In this document: positions 33,282-41,963 of the stretch, piece after piece | Numbering within the stretch: position 1 is the stretch's first letter | Layout of the letters: the number at the start of each line of letters is the position of its first letter | Notes under the pieces: generated by a model | Database searches by the model: none | Seen by the model: the letters and a program-made list of their open reading frames with translations, nothing else | What the model was told of the DNA's origin: nothing | Position numbers and translations under genes: made by a program | Source: PVC group bacterium | GTDB lineage: Bacteria > Verrucomicrobiota > Kiritimatiellia > CAIKKV01 > CAITUY01 | Assembly (NCBI GenBank): GCA_945890715.1 | Contig: CAMDCX010000007.1 | Location: forward strand, 1 to 60,812 | Direction of reading: 5' to 3' | Length of the DNA: 60,812 bases

Positions 33282-34411
33282 AGGGTTTCAGATTTCAGAG
33301 TTGAGATATGAGATTCATCGGATTCGATGTAGGTGCGGGCGGTTGAAAGGGCGGAGTCCACGGAGGTGTGGTCGGGGCGGAAGCCGGCATATTTCACCAG
33401 GTCGGCGGCCTGCATGAAGTCGCGCAGGCGCTTGACCACATCATGGGAAAAGCGGGGATCGCGGGAAACGATGAGAAGAAATTCCTCCGTGGTTTGTTCC
33501 GGGGCGCGGATGGAGTGAGCCCTCTCGATATACAGGCGCACAATCAGGGTCAGCTCAAAATAGAACTCCTTGACCCGGTCATGGCCAACCAGATCTCTCG
33601 CCATGAGTTCAGCGAGCTCGAACAGGGCGCGCTCCCGAGGCGACATCCGTCGGAGCTTCACGGCACGGCGAAGTTTCCGGAACAGACGCCACGCTCCGTA
33701 GGCGAGCGCGGTAAGGCCAAGAGCCGCCAGGGTATACCCGATGACTCCTTTCAGGCCTGGATAAATCCAAACTGGCCCGCGGGCGACCGCGATTTCTTTT
33801 CCCGGATCGCCTTTCAACAAGGGCTCCGAAACGAGAACGACGGGCTTGGTGGGGAACCACGCCTCAAGGCCTGTGCCCGGTTGTTTCCAGGTCACCGCCA
33901 TGGGGGCAATCCGGTATTCGGAAGCGATTTGGGGAGTGAGCCTGACATTCCGGGTCGCGGTGGTTTTGCCACCGGAAACGACGGGGGGGCTATCGAAACT
34001 ACCCGCTACCGTGAATCCCTTGACCCGGGTTTCGAGAGGAGGCAGTTTCACCGTCACATTGGTCGGGGATGTGATTTGGATGGTCAGGAGAGTATCCCGG
34101 TCAAGTCGGACCACCGGGGGATCAAACGTGAATTTGACGGAGACCGGTCCGCGTGAGGATTCCTCAATACGGGGAGTATTCGAGGGAGCGGGGGTCGACT
34201 CAGAGGGTTTGGAACAGGCGGAGAGGAGGAGGGGAATTATGAACACAAGTGAGGCTCTTGCAAAACCCCGGCGGACGGCGAGGCCGCCGTCCCTCCCATC
34301 GCGGAAATCGCCGTTTCTTAATGAATTGGGAGGGGCCGCGGCCTCGCGGACCGTCTGTGGGTGGGGTTTTTCACGAGCCTCTAGATCATGATTATGTGAC
34401 TGGTTCATCAT
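33278..34411 (-). CDS. Bat-operon lipoprotein with repeat-encoded N-terminus
   Basis: The 377-residue protein is coupled to DUF58 (TAATG) and to batA (ATGA). From the ATG at 34411 the first 55 or so residues are largely encoded by a palindromic element (34251-34381). A hydrophobic stretch and lipobox follow: FARASLVFIIPLLLSAC (Cys about 66). The mature part has a beta-rich domain (VSVKFTFDPPVVRLDRDTLL), a membrane segment (GVIGYTLAALGLTALAYGAW) and a cytoplasmic helical tail (FYFELTLIVRLYIERAHSIRA). That tail resembles the DUF4381-like proteins often found between DUF58 and batA. The basic residues of the signal peptide come from the element. Confidence 0.7.
   Translation of the reverse strand: MMNQSHNHDLEAREKPHPQTVREAAAPPNSLRNGDFRDGRDGGLAVRRGFARASLVFIIPLLLSACSKPSESTPAPSNTPRIEESSRGPVSVKFTFDPPVVRLDRDTLLTIQITSPTNVTVKLPPLETRVKGFTVAGSFDSPPVVSGGKTTATRNVRLTPQIASEYRIAPMAVTWKQPGTGLEAWFPTKPVVLVSEPLLKGDPGKEIAVARGPVWIYPGLKGVIGYTLAALGLTALAYGAWRLFRKLRRAVKLRRMSPRERALFELAELMARDLVGHDRVKEFYFELTLIVRLYIERAHSIRAPEQTTEEFLLIVSRDPRFSHDVVKRLRDFMQAADLVKYAGFRPDHTSVDSALSTARTYIESDESHISTLKSETL
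34251..34381. repeat. Composite palindromic element inside the 5' end of the lipoprotein gene
   Basis: Outer 19-bp arms (34251-34269 and 34363-34381) match at 17 of 19 positions (GAGGCTC...AAAACCCC). Inside are two GGGAGGG-GCGG-CTCGC-type units in opposite orientation, near 34275-34307 and 34326-34352. Length is 131 bp. The element is open in the frame of the surrounding gene for its whole length, giving about 44 codons. Confidence 0.8.
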
Positions 34412-35301
34412 TATCCCCGAGCCGCGCGAACCTGGCGTTGATGGAACAGTTTATGGATATCTTCAATGAACGGGCGGGCGGTGGAGAGATGGAGGGCGTC
34501 AATCCGGTGCTTCCGGAAGAGCTTCGCCCGGGCTTCCTGCTCCTGTCGGGCATTGTTCCGGAAAGCGTCACGAAGGGAGGTGGAGGAGGTGTCGAGAAGC
34601 TCCAGCTCACCGGTTTCGGGGTCTTGAATTTCCAGGAGACCGACATCGGGCAATTCCTCTTCCCGCGGGTCGGACAGGCTGCAGCAGATGACATCATGGC
34701 GGCGCGCGGTGACGCGCAGTTCCCGTTCAAACCCGGTATCCATGAAATCTGAGATGATGAATACCACAGCCCGGCGCTTCTGGACCTGGTTGAGAAAGCG
34801 GAGGGCTCCGGCGAGATCGGTGCCGCGCCGGGTTTCCTCGGTGGCGAGAACTTCCCGCACGAGCCGCATGGCGGCGGTTCGGCCCTTGCGGGGCGGGATG
34901 GATTTCTCGATGCGGTCGCTGAAGAGGATCAGGCCGATTTTGTCCTGGTTTTTGATGGCGGACAACGCCAGGACGCAGGTGATTTCCGCCGCCAGTTCAG
35001 ATTTGGCGCGCTGACCGGAACCGAAGGACTGCGAGCCGGAGACATCCACCAGGAAAAGAATAGTGAGCTCCCGTTCCTCGCAGAACCGTTTGACAAACGC
35101 GGTGCCCATGCGGGCGGTGACGTTCCAATCAATGGACCGGATATCATCGCCCGGCGTGTACTCGCGGACTTCGTCGAATTCGATTCCGTGCCCCTTGAAG
35201 ACGGAATGGTATTCGCCGGAGAGATGCTCATCGACGAGTCGGTTGGTGACCAGACGGATCTGGCCCACCTGCTTCATCAATTCTTTGACGTTCAGGGGCA
35301 T
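34411..35301 (-). CDS. DUF58 family protein
   Basis: The 296-residue cytosolic protein has the DUF58 signature GIEFDEVREYTPGDDIRSIDW (about residue 40) and a VWA-like fold behind it (FLVDVSGSQSFGSG, VFIISDFMDTG). DUF58 genes nearly always follow a MoxR ATPase; here the gap is 2 bp. By analogy with related MoxR-VWA systems the pair is thought to assemble or regulate protein complexes. The next gene overlaps its stop. Confidence 0.92.
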   Translation of the reverse strand: MPLNVKELMKQVGQIRLVTNRLVDEHLSGEYHSVFKGHGIEFDEVREYTPGDDIRSIDWNVTARMGTAFVKRFCEERELTILFLVDVSGSQSFGSGQRAKSELAAEITCVLALSAIKNQDKIGLILFSDRIEKSIPPRKGRTAAMRLVREVLATEETRRGTDLAGALRFLNQVQKRRAVVFIISDFMDTGFERELRVTARRHDVICCSLSDPREEELPDVGLLEIQDPETGELELLDTSSTSLRDAFRNNARQEQEARAKLFRKHRIDALHLSTARPFIEDIHKLFHQRQVRAARG

Positions 35302-35303
35302 GG

Positions 35304-36290
35304 TTACGGGACCGGGATTTCATTCAAAATTTTTGCGATGATATCCTCGCTCTTCATATTCTCGGCCTCGGCTTCATAGGTGAGGATGAGGCGGTGGCGC
35401 AGAACGTCGTAGGCGATTTCCTTGATGTCCTGCGGGGTGGCGTAAGCCCGGCCATGCAGCAGGGCGTTGGCCCGGGCGGCGATGTTCAGGAACAGGCTGG
35501 CGCGCGGGGAGCCGCCGTATTGGATGAAATGGGCCAGATCCAGTTTGTAATCCGCCGGTTTTCGAGTGGCGAAGACAATATCGAGGATGTAGTCGGCCAC
35601 TTTTTCGTCGCAGTACACTTGATCCAGAATGTCCCGGATGGCCAGAATTTGTTCGGCGGACATGACGGGGGAGACCTTGATGTCCGTTTTCCGGCTGAAC
35701 CGGTTCATGATGCGGCGTTCGTCATCCTTCGAGGGGTAATCCACGCGGCACTTAAGCATGAACCGGTCGATCTGGGCTTCGGGGAGGGGGTAAGTTCCTT
35801 CCTGTTCCAGCGGATTCTGGGTGGCCATGACCATGAACGGTTCAGGCAGGGGATAGGTCTGGTTGCCGATGGTGACCTGGTGTTCCTGCATGGCCTCCAG
35901 GAGGGCGGACTGCACCTTGGCGGGCGCCCGGTTAATTTCGTCGGCCAGCAGGAGATTGGTGAAGATGGGACCCAGGCGCGGGGTGAAGGTTCCTTCGCGC
36001 GGGTTGTAGATCATGGTTCCGATCACATCCGCCGGAAGCAGATCGGGGGTAAAGCTGATGCGCTGGAACTTGAGTCCCAGGGCCTGGGCCATCGTCTTGA
36101 CGGCGGTGGTCTTGGCGAGGCCCGGCACGCCTTCCAACAGGATGTGGCCGTTGGAGATCAGGGCGATGAGCATGCGATCCAGCAGGCGTTCCTGGCCGAC
36201 CAGGACTTTATTGACCTCTTGTCGCACGCCGTCAATCAGTGCTTTTTGTTCATTAATGATATTGGTGGTACGGGTGATGTCGGTTGTCAT
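35304..36290 (-). CDS. MoxR-family AAA+ ATPase
   Basis: The 328-residue ATPase has Walker A LLEGVPGLAKTTAVK, Walker B LLLADEINRAPAKVQ, sensor 1 VMATQNPLEQEGTYPLPEAQ and the arginine-finger region DRFMLKCRVDYP, with a C-terminal lid domain. The start has a GGAG ribosome-binding site (CCGGAGCACACC). MoxR ATPases act as chaperones with VWA-domain partners; BatA and BatB encoded downstream are the likely ones. It lies 14 bp after the DUF4340 gene within the same operon. Confidence 0.95.
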   Translation of the reverse strand: MTTDITRTTNIINEQKALIDGVRQEVNKVLVGQERLLDRMLIALISNGHILLEGVPGLAKTTAVKTMAQALGLKFQRISFTPDLLPADVIGTMIYNPREGTFTPRLGPIFTNLLLADEINRAPAKVQSALLEAMQEHQVTIGNQTYPLPEPFMVMATQNPLEQEGTYPLPEAQIDRFMLKCRVDYPSKDDERRIMNRFSRKTDIKVSPVMSAEQILAIRDILDQVYCDEKVADYILDIVFATRKPADYKLDLAHFIQYGGSPRASLFLNIAARANALLHGRAYATPQDIKEIAYDVLRHRLILTYEAEAENMKSEDIIAKILNEIPVP

Positions 36291-36303
36291 GGTGTGCTCC
36301 GGA

Positions 36304-37470
36304 TTACTTGGCGGTTTCCTTTTGATCCTGCGGTTTGGGTTTGTCTTTCAGTATATCTTGAAATCCCTGGGTCAGGGTCTCTGCGGACTCAGGGCTCAGT
36401 AAATAGATCCAGGGACTGAATTTCTCGTTCAGGAGTTTCGCGGAGACGGCCGTTTGGGCGTTTTCCTTTTCCCGGGCCTGGGCAAGCGCCACCTGATTGG
36501 TGTCGGCGCCGGACTGGGGCGGGAAAGCAGGCGCCTCGAAGGCCACCGATACGGAAGCATACCGCTTCGTGTCGCCAGCAGGGGACTTGCCAATGCGGAG
36601 GGTAACCTTTTCGCCTTTCTTGGACGTTGCGTGATAGAGGATCGGCTTATCTAGTCCCGTTTGGTCAGGAGACAGTTTTGGATTCGCCAGGTCATCAAAC
36701 CGCAGATAGTTCAAGGCGGATCCCAATGAAGCCAATTTTTGGGAATCCACTTCCTTGTTGTCGGGGAGGGTGCCCTTCATTTTGAGATCATCCGTTGGAG
36801 TGGCCCGTGTGGCGTGAATGTCGCCGGTGGGTTTGCCGGTGATCTGGACGGAAATGATGTCGATAATGGCCAGAAAATCAGTGTCGAGCCAGTCTTTATC
36901 GCGAGTGGTCACATCGGAAAAAGTGTCCCCGATAAGCGACGTCTGTCCCGCGTCGGTCATGATGAACTGGCTGTCCGGGACTCCTCCCATTCCGGATTCC
37001 GGGCCGGGGCGGGACCGGGTTTTCCCGAGATAGAGTGAGGAGAGGGCGGATCCCTGACTGTCCAGCAATTGAATGCGGGTGGCGCACTGTTCCCTGTTTG
37101 TGGAGCCGGTGTCGGTAGCGGTCAAGAGTTGCAGTTCACCGCGTTCAGAGGGGGTTGTCTGGACGGTTTGGAGGATTTTGGTGTCTGTCAGTTTCCGTAA
37201 AAGATCCCGGATTTTTCCGAAATCGGCGGGGTAATTCCATTTTCCAGGCACCCGCCAGATGCCGTCGACCCGGGTGACCGTTGCGGTTTCCGCCGGAGAC
37301 TGAATCCGGATCGAGGTGATCTCATTGACTTGCGTTTGAAGCGTTGGAAAGGCTTTGTTTCCCAGTGACGCGGCCTCTGTTTTTCGGGTTTCTTTCCGGG
37401 AGCTCCAGGTCGCGAGTCCGATCATAACGGCCGCGATCCCGGTCAGGGTGATGAGAGTCTTAACGTTCAT
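36304..37470 (-). CDS. DUF4340 membrane-anchored protein
   Basis: The 388-residue protein has an N-terminal anchor (LITLTGIAAVMIGLATW). An extracytoplasmic region follows containing the DUF4340 pattern ITSIRIQSPAETATVTRVDG, then IWRVPG and DFGKIRDLLRKLTDTKIL. A good GGAG ribosome-binding site precedes the ATG. DUF4340 genes habitually follow GldG-like genes, as here. The molecular role is unknown; it probably works with the ABC system on the cell surface. Confidence 0.8.
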   Translation of the reverse strand: MNVKTLITLTGIAAVMIGLATWSSRKETRKTEAASLGNKAFPTLQTQVNEITSIRIQSPAETATVTRVDGIWRVPGKWNYPADFGKIRDLLRKLTDTKILQTVQTTPSERGELQLLTATDTGSTNREQCATRIQLLDSQGSALSSLYLGKTRSRPGPESGMGGVPDSQFIMTDAGQTSLIGDTFSDVTTRDKDWLDTDFLAIIDIISVQITGKPTGDIHATRATPTDDLKMKGTLPDNKEVDSQKLASLGSALNYLRFDDLANPKLSPDQTGLDKPILYHATSKKGEKVTLRIGKSPAGDTKRYASVSVAFEAPAFPPQSGADTNQVALAQAREKENAQTAVSAKLLNEKFSPWIYLLSPESAETLTQGFQDILKDKPKPQDQKETAK

Positions 37471-37520
37471 GTGTTCTCCTACTGTAGGTCATCCTTTTGA
37501 CTGATTCGAATAGAAACGGT

Positions 37521-39425
37521 TTATTTTTTCATCCTTCTGAAAGCGGCAAACAAAATTCCCACCAGAATCACGAGGGCAGGAACGAGCAGAATGTTGATGG
37601 CTTTGATCGTCATGCCCAGGGATTCGATATCCTCCCTGAGATTGCGGCGAACTTGTTTAAGTTCCTGCTTGGTGTTCAGAACTTCGGTCCGTATTTTTTG
37701 CAGTTCGCGGGTCTGTTCCGGGCTCATGATGAACCGCTGTTTTTCATCTTTCTGACGCTGAAGTTCATCGATCCGGCGTTGGGAGGCCTGAAGTTTTTCC
37801 TCCAGCCTCTGCTCCTGTTCCATCCAGCGTGACTGGGCTTCGGCCTGGAGGGCCAGAACGCGGGTGAAGGGGCGGTTCAGGGTACCCCGGCATCGGATGC
37901 CGATGAGGTCAGCACTGCCAGCCATTTGTTCCACCATATTGGCGAACAGATTGATGTTGTCATTGAACGGCTGGAATCCCCGATAGCCGAACAGGTTGAG
38001 CTCCTGCACGCAGAAGTCATTGAACAGCATGTCGACATCCGCCACCAGGATCACATGTCCCTCCTGCTGGCTCTCCTTGAGGAATCGGGCGTCGGTGGTT
38101 TTGACACTGTTGGTATTGGCGGGATCCTCGGAGGGGGCGCCATTCGGGAAAGCGGACTTGAACTTGCCCTGGAGGCGGACGGCCAGTGAGCAGGGTTTCG
38201 GGTTATTTTTAAGCTCGCGGCGGAAGGCATTGGGATCGAACTGCATCATCATGGCATCGGTCAGGGTGCTTCTTGCCGAGGTGGTGACGAGAGGCGTCAT
38301 TCGAAGTCCTTCGGCTGGGGTGCCCGAGAAGGAGCCCGCCATGACCATCATGAGCGAATTGACGGGCGCGGTGAGCACATCGTTGGCGGTCAGGTTCTTT
38401 TTGGTCAGACTCAGGTAAAGCGGGCTTTGCTCGATGGTGTTGTTCTGGCTTCGGAGCGGGGTGGTGGCGTCGATATCGGCCACGATTTTTCCGGCCTCGA
38501 ATGTGACGCCCCAGGCGTCAAGCAGTTTGCCGAGGGTCGAGGAGCGTTGGGCGCCCATACCGCCGTAAGGATCCATTGGGGAAGAAGCCGGCTGGTCGGC
38601 GACGCAAAAGGGATCCATGAAGGCCAGAAGACGTCCGCCGCCATGAATCACGAATTGGTCGATGGCGTAGAGCGTTTTATCAGAGAGGGACTTGGGGTGA
38701 ACCACGACCAGAGTGTCCAGATCCGGATCCAACGTCTCGACTGAAGGGGGGATGGAACGGACTTCATAATCCTGGCCAAGATCACGGAAGGCGGCCCAGG
38801 ACTGGGATTTCGGCTGGCGACCCGGGGGCATGTAGGGCGACGGTTGTGCTCCCAGAACGGGAAGCGGGCTCAGGACGCCCACGACCGGCTTTTTGACGGT
38901 GATGACGCGATGGATCATCCGGGTGATGTTGTATTCCAGGAGATCCCCGGTACGCGGGTCAATCAGCGGAATGATGTCCTGTTGTTCACCGGAACGGGCG
39001 ACGAGCCCAAGGAACAGGCTCGGGCCCGCGGGAGGAAGCATCTGCCCCTGAAGGCCGTAGCGCTGGGCGAGATCCTCGGCGTCGGAATCGGGTTTGGGGT
39101 CATATTTTTCAATATGGATTTTGCCGCCGCTGGCGAGTTCATATTCTTTCAGGAGATCCTCCACCTGTTGGGCGAAGGTTTTCAGGGGAGCGGGAACTTC
39201 CGGTGCGCTTCCGGTAAAGAAGAACATCAGGGTAACCGTCCGATCCATTTTTTGCAGAACAGCCCGGGAGCCGTCCGACAGGGTGTATAATTTTTCAGCC
39301 GTCAGATCCTGCCGAAGCCGGAACTGGCTGAGGATAATGTTGGCGGCGACCAGGATGGCCAGAACCATGATCAGTCCCAGGGTGCCCCCGCTGAGTTTCC
39401 AGAATCGGGATAGTTTGGTGTCCAT
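37521..39425 (-). CDS. GldG-like ABC-associated membrane protein
   Basis: The ATG at 39425 is preferred because GGAG lies upstream; an in-frame ATG at 39449 lacks one. One N-terminal membrane helix (LGLIMVLAILVAANIIL) is followed by a large periplasmic GATase-like region: FRLRQDLTAEKLYTLSDGSRA, IEKYDPKPDSDAEDLAQRYG, PSYMPPG-type loop, IHGGGRLLAFMDPF. A coiled coil comes next (roughly residues 545-600, rich in Glu/Gln/Arg) and then a C-terminal helix (INILLVPALVILVGILFAAF) with a basic end. In gliding Bacteroidota GldG pairs with GldF and GldA; here it follows the permease gene by 39 bp. Confidence 0.85.
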   Translation of the reverse strand: MDTKLSRFWKLSGGTLGLIMVLAILVAANIILSQFRLRQDLTAEKLYTLSDGSRAVLQKMDRTVTLMFFFTGSAPEVPAPLKTFAQQVEDLLKEYELASGGKIHIEKYDPKPDSDAEDLAQRYGLQGQMLPPAGPSLFLGLVARSGEQQDIIPLIDPRTGDLLEYNITRMIHRVITVKKPVVGVLSPLPVLGAQPSPYMPPGRQPKSQSWAAFRDLGQDYEVRSIPPSVETLDPDLDTLVVVHPKSLSDKTLYAIDQFVIHGGGRLLAFMDPFCVADQPASSPMDPYGGMGAQRSSTLGKLLDAWGVTFEAGKIVADIDATTPLRSQNNTIEQSPLYLSLTKKNLTANDVLTAPVNSLMMVMAGSFSGTPAEGLRMTPLVTTSARSTLTDAMMMQFDPNAFRRELKNNPKPCSLAVRLQGKFKSAFPNGAPSEDPANTNSVKTTDARFLKESQQEGHVILVADVDMLFNDFCVQELNLFGYRGFQPFNDNINLFANMVEQMAGSADLIGIRCRGTLNRPFTRVLALQAEAQSRWMEQEQRLEEKLQASQRRIDELQRQKDEKQRFIMSPEQTRELQKIRTEVLNTKQELKQVRRNLREDIESLGMTIKAINILLVPALVILVGILFAAFRRMKK

Positions 39426-39463
39426 AGTAAGTTTCTCCGGAGTATTCATTGTAAAATAGGGGA

Positions 39464-40222
39464 TTACGCGGCTTTACGGTTTTCCAGAACAAGATGTGTG
39501 GCGAATAACATAAAGAAGATGACGCTGGCGTAATACGCCAGATCCCGCAGGGCGATGACGCCCCGCTGGATGGATTCATAATGCGGCATGAAGCTGAGGG
39601 AGGCCACGCCGGTGACCAGCCAGTTGAGGGAGGCATGATCCTGAGTCGCCCGGATCAATAGATCCGTGACCGGCGGCCACCCGGCCAGAAGCAGGAACAG
39701 GCAGATGACCACGGAAATGACGAAGCTGATCACCTGGTTCCGCGTCATGGCCGATGTCAGCAGGCCGACCGAGAGATACATGCCGGCGAGGAGGAAGCTC
39801 CCGAAATACCCGGCCAGTGCGACTCCGATATCCGGACTGCCGAGATACAGGGTGGTCAGGAGAACCGGGAAGGTCAGGATTAAAGCCAGTGTCAGGAACG
39901 CCCAGGCGGCGAGGAATTTTCCCAAGATGGTCTCGCTCAGCGTCACCGGCAGGGTGAGAAGCAGTTCGATGGTGCCCGAACGCCGTTCCTCGGCCCACAA
40001 TCGCATGGCGGCGGCGGGGACCAGGATCATGTAGACCCAGGGATGCCAGAGGAAAAAGCCCCGGAGGTCGGCCTGTCCGCTTTCATAGAACCGGCCGACG
40101 GCAAAGGTCAGAAAGGCCGTCAGCATAAGGAAAACGACCAAAAAAACATAGGCGACCGGGGATTCGAAATAGGCTTTGAGTTCACGCTTGAAGATGGCTT
40201 TGGTGTTAGGGATAAAATTCAT
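39464..40222 (-). CDS. ABC-2 type permease (GldF-like)
   Basis: The 252-residue protein has six predicted membrane helices and the ABC-2 permease feature RLWAEERRSGTIELLLTLPVTL after helix 2. The N-terminus IFKRELKAYFESPVAYVFL is typical of GldF/NosY-like permeases. The start has AGGAGC at good spacing and lies 12 bp after the ATPase gene. The substrate is unknown. Confidence 0.9.
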   Translation of the reverse strand: MNFIPNTKAIFKRELKAYFESPVAYVFLVVFLMLTAFLTFAVGRFYESGQADLRGFFLWHPWVYMILVPAAAMRLWAEERRSGTIELLLTLPVTLSETILGKFLAAWAFLTLALILTFPVLLTTLYLGSPDIGVALAGYFGSFLLAGMYLSVGLLTSAMTRNQVISFVISVVICLFLLLAGWPPVTDLLIRATQDHASLNWLVTGVASLSFMPHYESIQRGVIALRDLAYYASVIFFMLFATHLVLENRKAA

Positions 40223-40233
40223 GGTTTGCTCCT

Positions 40234-40974
40234 TTAGTTCACTTTCCGAAGAGGTTCATCGCCCAGGGTCAGGGTCCGGAACACCTCTTCCAAGGTGCCG
40301 CGTGAATCGGTGCGGGTCTTTAATTCCGCGGGGGTTCCATTGGCGACGATCCTGCCGTTGGCGATGATGATAGCCCGCGAGCAGATGGCCTCGACTTCCT
40401 CCAGGATATGGGTGGAGATGATAATCACCTTGCGGGGGGCCATTTCCCGAATCATGGTGCGCACCACATGCTTCTGGTTCGGGTCAAGGCCGTCGGTCGG
40501 TTCGTCCATGATCAGGATGGGCGGGTCATGCAGGATGGCCTGGGCAAAACAGGTGCGTTGTCTATAGCCTTTGGACAGGGTGCTGATGCTTTGGTTCCGG
40601 ACTTTTTCCAGATGGGCTTTTTCGATGGCGGCATCCGCGCAGCGCAGGCGTGCCGCGCCGGAGAAGCCCCGGATTTCGGCGATAAATCGAAGAAAGTTCA
40701 CCACGGTCATGTCGCTGTAGACCGGCGCATTCTCCGGAAGATAGCCGATCTGATTTTTGGCGGCGATGGGTGCGGCGATCACATCATGGCCGTTAACCAC
40801 CACGGTGCCCGAGGTGGGGGGCAGGAATCCCGTGATCATCCGCATGGTTGTGGATTTTCCCGCCCCGTTGGGACCCAGGAACCCGAGGACTTCCCCTTGT
40901 TCCACCTTGAACGACACTCCATTCACGGCGTGAATGGATCCGAACTGTTTGTGCAGTTCTTTTACTTCCAGCAT
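40234..40974 (-). CDS. ABC transporter ATP-binding protein (GldA-like)
   Basis: The 246-residue protein has Walker A FLGPNGAGKSTTMRM, Q-loop region IGYLPENAPVY, signature STLSKGYRQRTCFAQAI, Walker B ILIMDEPTDGLDPNQ and H-loop ISTHILEEV. The LSKGYRQR signature is usual in the GldA/NatA branch. The ribosome-binding site AAAGGAAAA is present. It is the first transporter gene of the operon, 24 bp after the small heat-shock gene. Confidence 0.93.
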   Translation of the reverse strand: MLEVKELHKQFGSIHAVNGVSFKVEQGEVLGFLGPNGAGKSTTMRMITGFLPPTSGTVVVNGHDVIAAPIAAKNQIGYLPENAPVYSDMTVVNFLRFIAEIRGFSGAARLRCADAAIEKAHLEKVRNQSISTLSKGYRQRTCFAQAILHDPPILIMDEPTDGLDPNQKHVVRTMIREMAPRKVIIISTHILEEVEAICSRAIIIANGRIVANGTPAELKTRTDSRGTLEEVFRTLTLGDEPLRKVN

Positions 40975-40997
40975 GGTGTTTTCCTTTCTTTCGATGT

Positions 40998-41693
40998 CTA
41001 TCGCACCGGTATTGATTTGGGTTCCGACGCCACCGGGTCTGTTTTTGGGGCGGTGATGTGGAGCACATTATGATCAAAAATCGCCTGGATATCCTCCTGG
41101 TTCCCGGTGGCTCCCGGCAGGCGGAGATGGCGCTCGAACCGGCGGGTTGCAGTCGGGGTGGCTTGATTCACGACCAGGCTGAGGACGGACTCATTCATGC
41201 TGATGTGGATGTCGGACTTATCCACGCCGGGCAGGTGGACCGTGATGACATAGGAATTTCCGGTGTCCCGGATACTGAACCCCGGTGTGATCTCAAGGCG
41301 GGTCCACCCCTCGTCGAAGCCGGGGGACTGGGTGCCCAGGTCGTTCATCGCGCCGGCGAAGAGGGCGTCAATCTGGCGTTGCATTCGACGCATGTGGGCG
41401 AAGGGATCCTCGAGTGAAGCCCCCGGGGTGTCCCCGGGGAGGGGATCCGCCTGTTCGGCCGATGGGGTGCGGAAAGTCTGATCAAACATCCTGTTGATCC
41501 GGGCGTGTAGGGATTCCATTTCATCGGTGGGGCTCCAGACGGGGGCTGCCGCCGGTTTCACAGGGGCAGGACGTGCCCGGTTGAGATGGCGCTGGAGGAG
41601 CAATCCGAGTTGCAGGAGCACTACCAGGCAAAGCAACACGAGTACGGCGGTCAGAAGCCGGGGCGTGCGAGAGGATGTCAGAGGCTCGTTCAT
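40998..41693 (-). CDS. Membrane-anchored small heat-shock protein (Hsp20/alpha-crystallin)
   Basis: The 231-residue protein (ATG 41693) has a hydrophobic anchor at residues about 10-34 (LLTAVLVLLCLVVLLQLGLLL), a Pro-rich linker and an MRRMQRQIDALF helix. An alpha-crystallin domain follows: FSIRDTGNSYVITVHLPGVD, SDIHISMNESVLSLVV, FERHLRLPGATG and VLHITAPK. Typical Hsp20 proteins are soluble and of 140-160 residues; the anchor places this chaperone at the membrane, probably facing the periplasm. It is the first gene of the ABC/MoxR/Bat operon. A pair of palindromes lies about 100 bp upstream. Confidence 0.85.
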   Translation of the reverse strand: MNEPLTSSRTPRLLTAVLVLLCLVVLLQLGLLLQRHLNRARPAPVKPAAAPVWSPTDEMESLHARINRMFDQTFRTPSAEQADPLPGDTPGASLEDPFAHMRRMQRQIDALFAGAMNDLGTQSPGFDEGWTRLEITPGFSIRDTGNSYVITVHLPGVDKSDIHISMNESVLSLVVNQATPTATRRFERHLRLPGATGNQEDIQAIFDHNVLHITAPKTDPVASEPKSIPVR

Positions 41694-41789
41694 AACGAAG
41701 GGGATTTTAGCAAGGGTTGTGCCAAGTATGGAAAACCAGAGGAAAGTGAGGGTTAATTCAAAAAAACGGATATCAACGCGAGAATCCGG

Positions 41790-41825
41790 CGGACAGTTTG
41801 TCCGATCCATCGGACAGTTTGTCCG
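41790..41825. promoter_or_regulatory. Two tandem 15-bp palindromes, candidate operators
   Basis: CGGACAGTTTGTCCG occurs twice (41790-41804 and 41811-41825). Each copy is a palindrome with 6-bp arms, and centres are 21 bp apart, two helical turns. They lie between the divergent Hsp20-led operon (start 41693) and the brnTA genes (start 41964), so a dimeric repressor could act on either. They could also be part of a small dispersed repeat. Confidence 0.5.
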
Positions 41826-41963
41826 GTGCTTCGTTTTACATGGATTCTGGTTCCCCGCGTCCTCTTTATTTCTTGAATCTCATTTTCAACAGGCTACTAA
41901 GCCACGGTCTGCTCTTTGGTAAAGATTATTGACGAAAAACAAAACCATACATACACTGTACAC

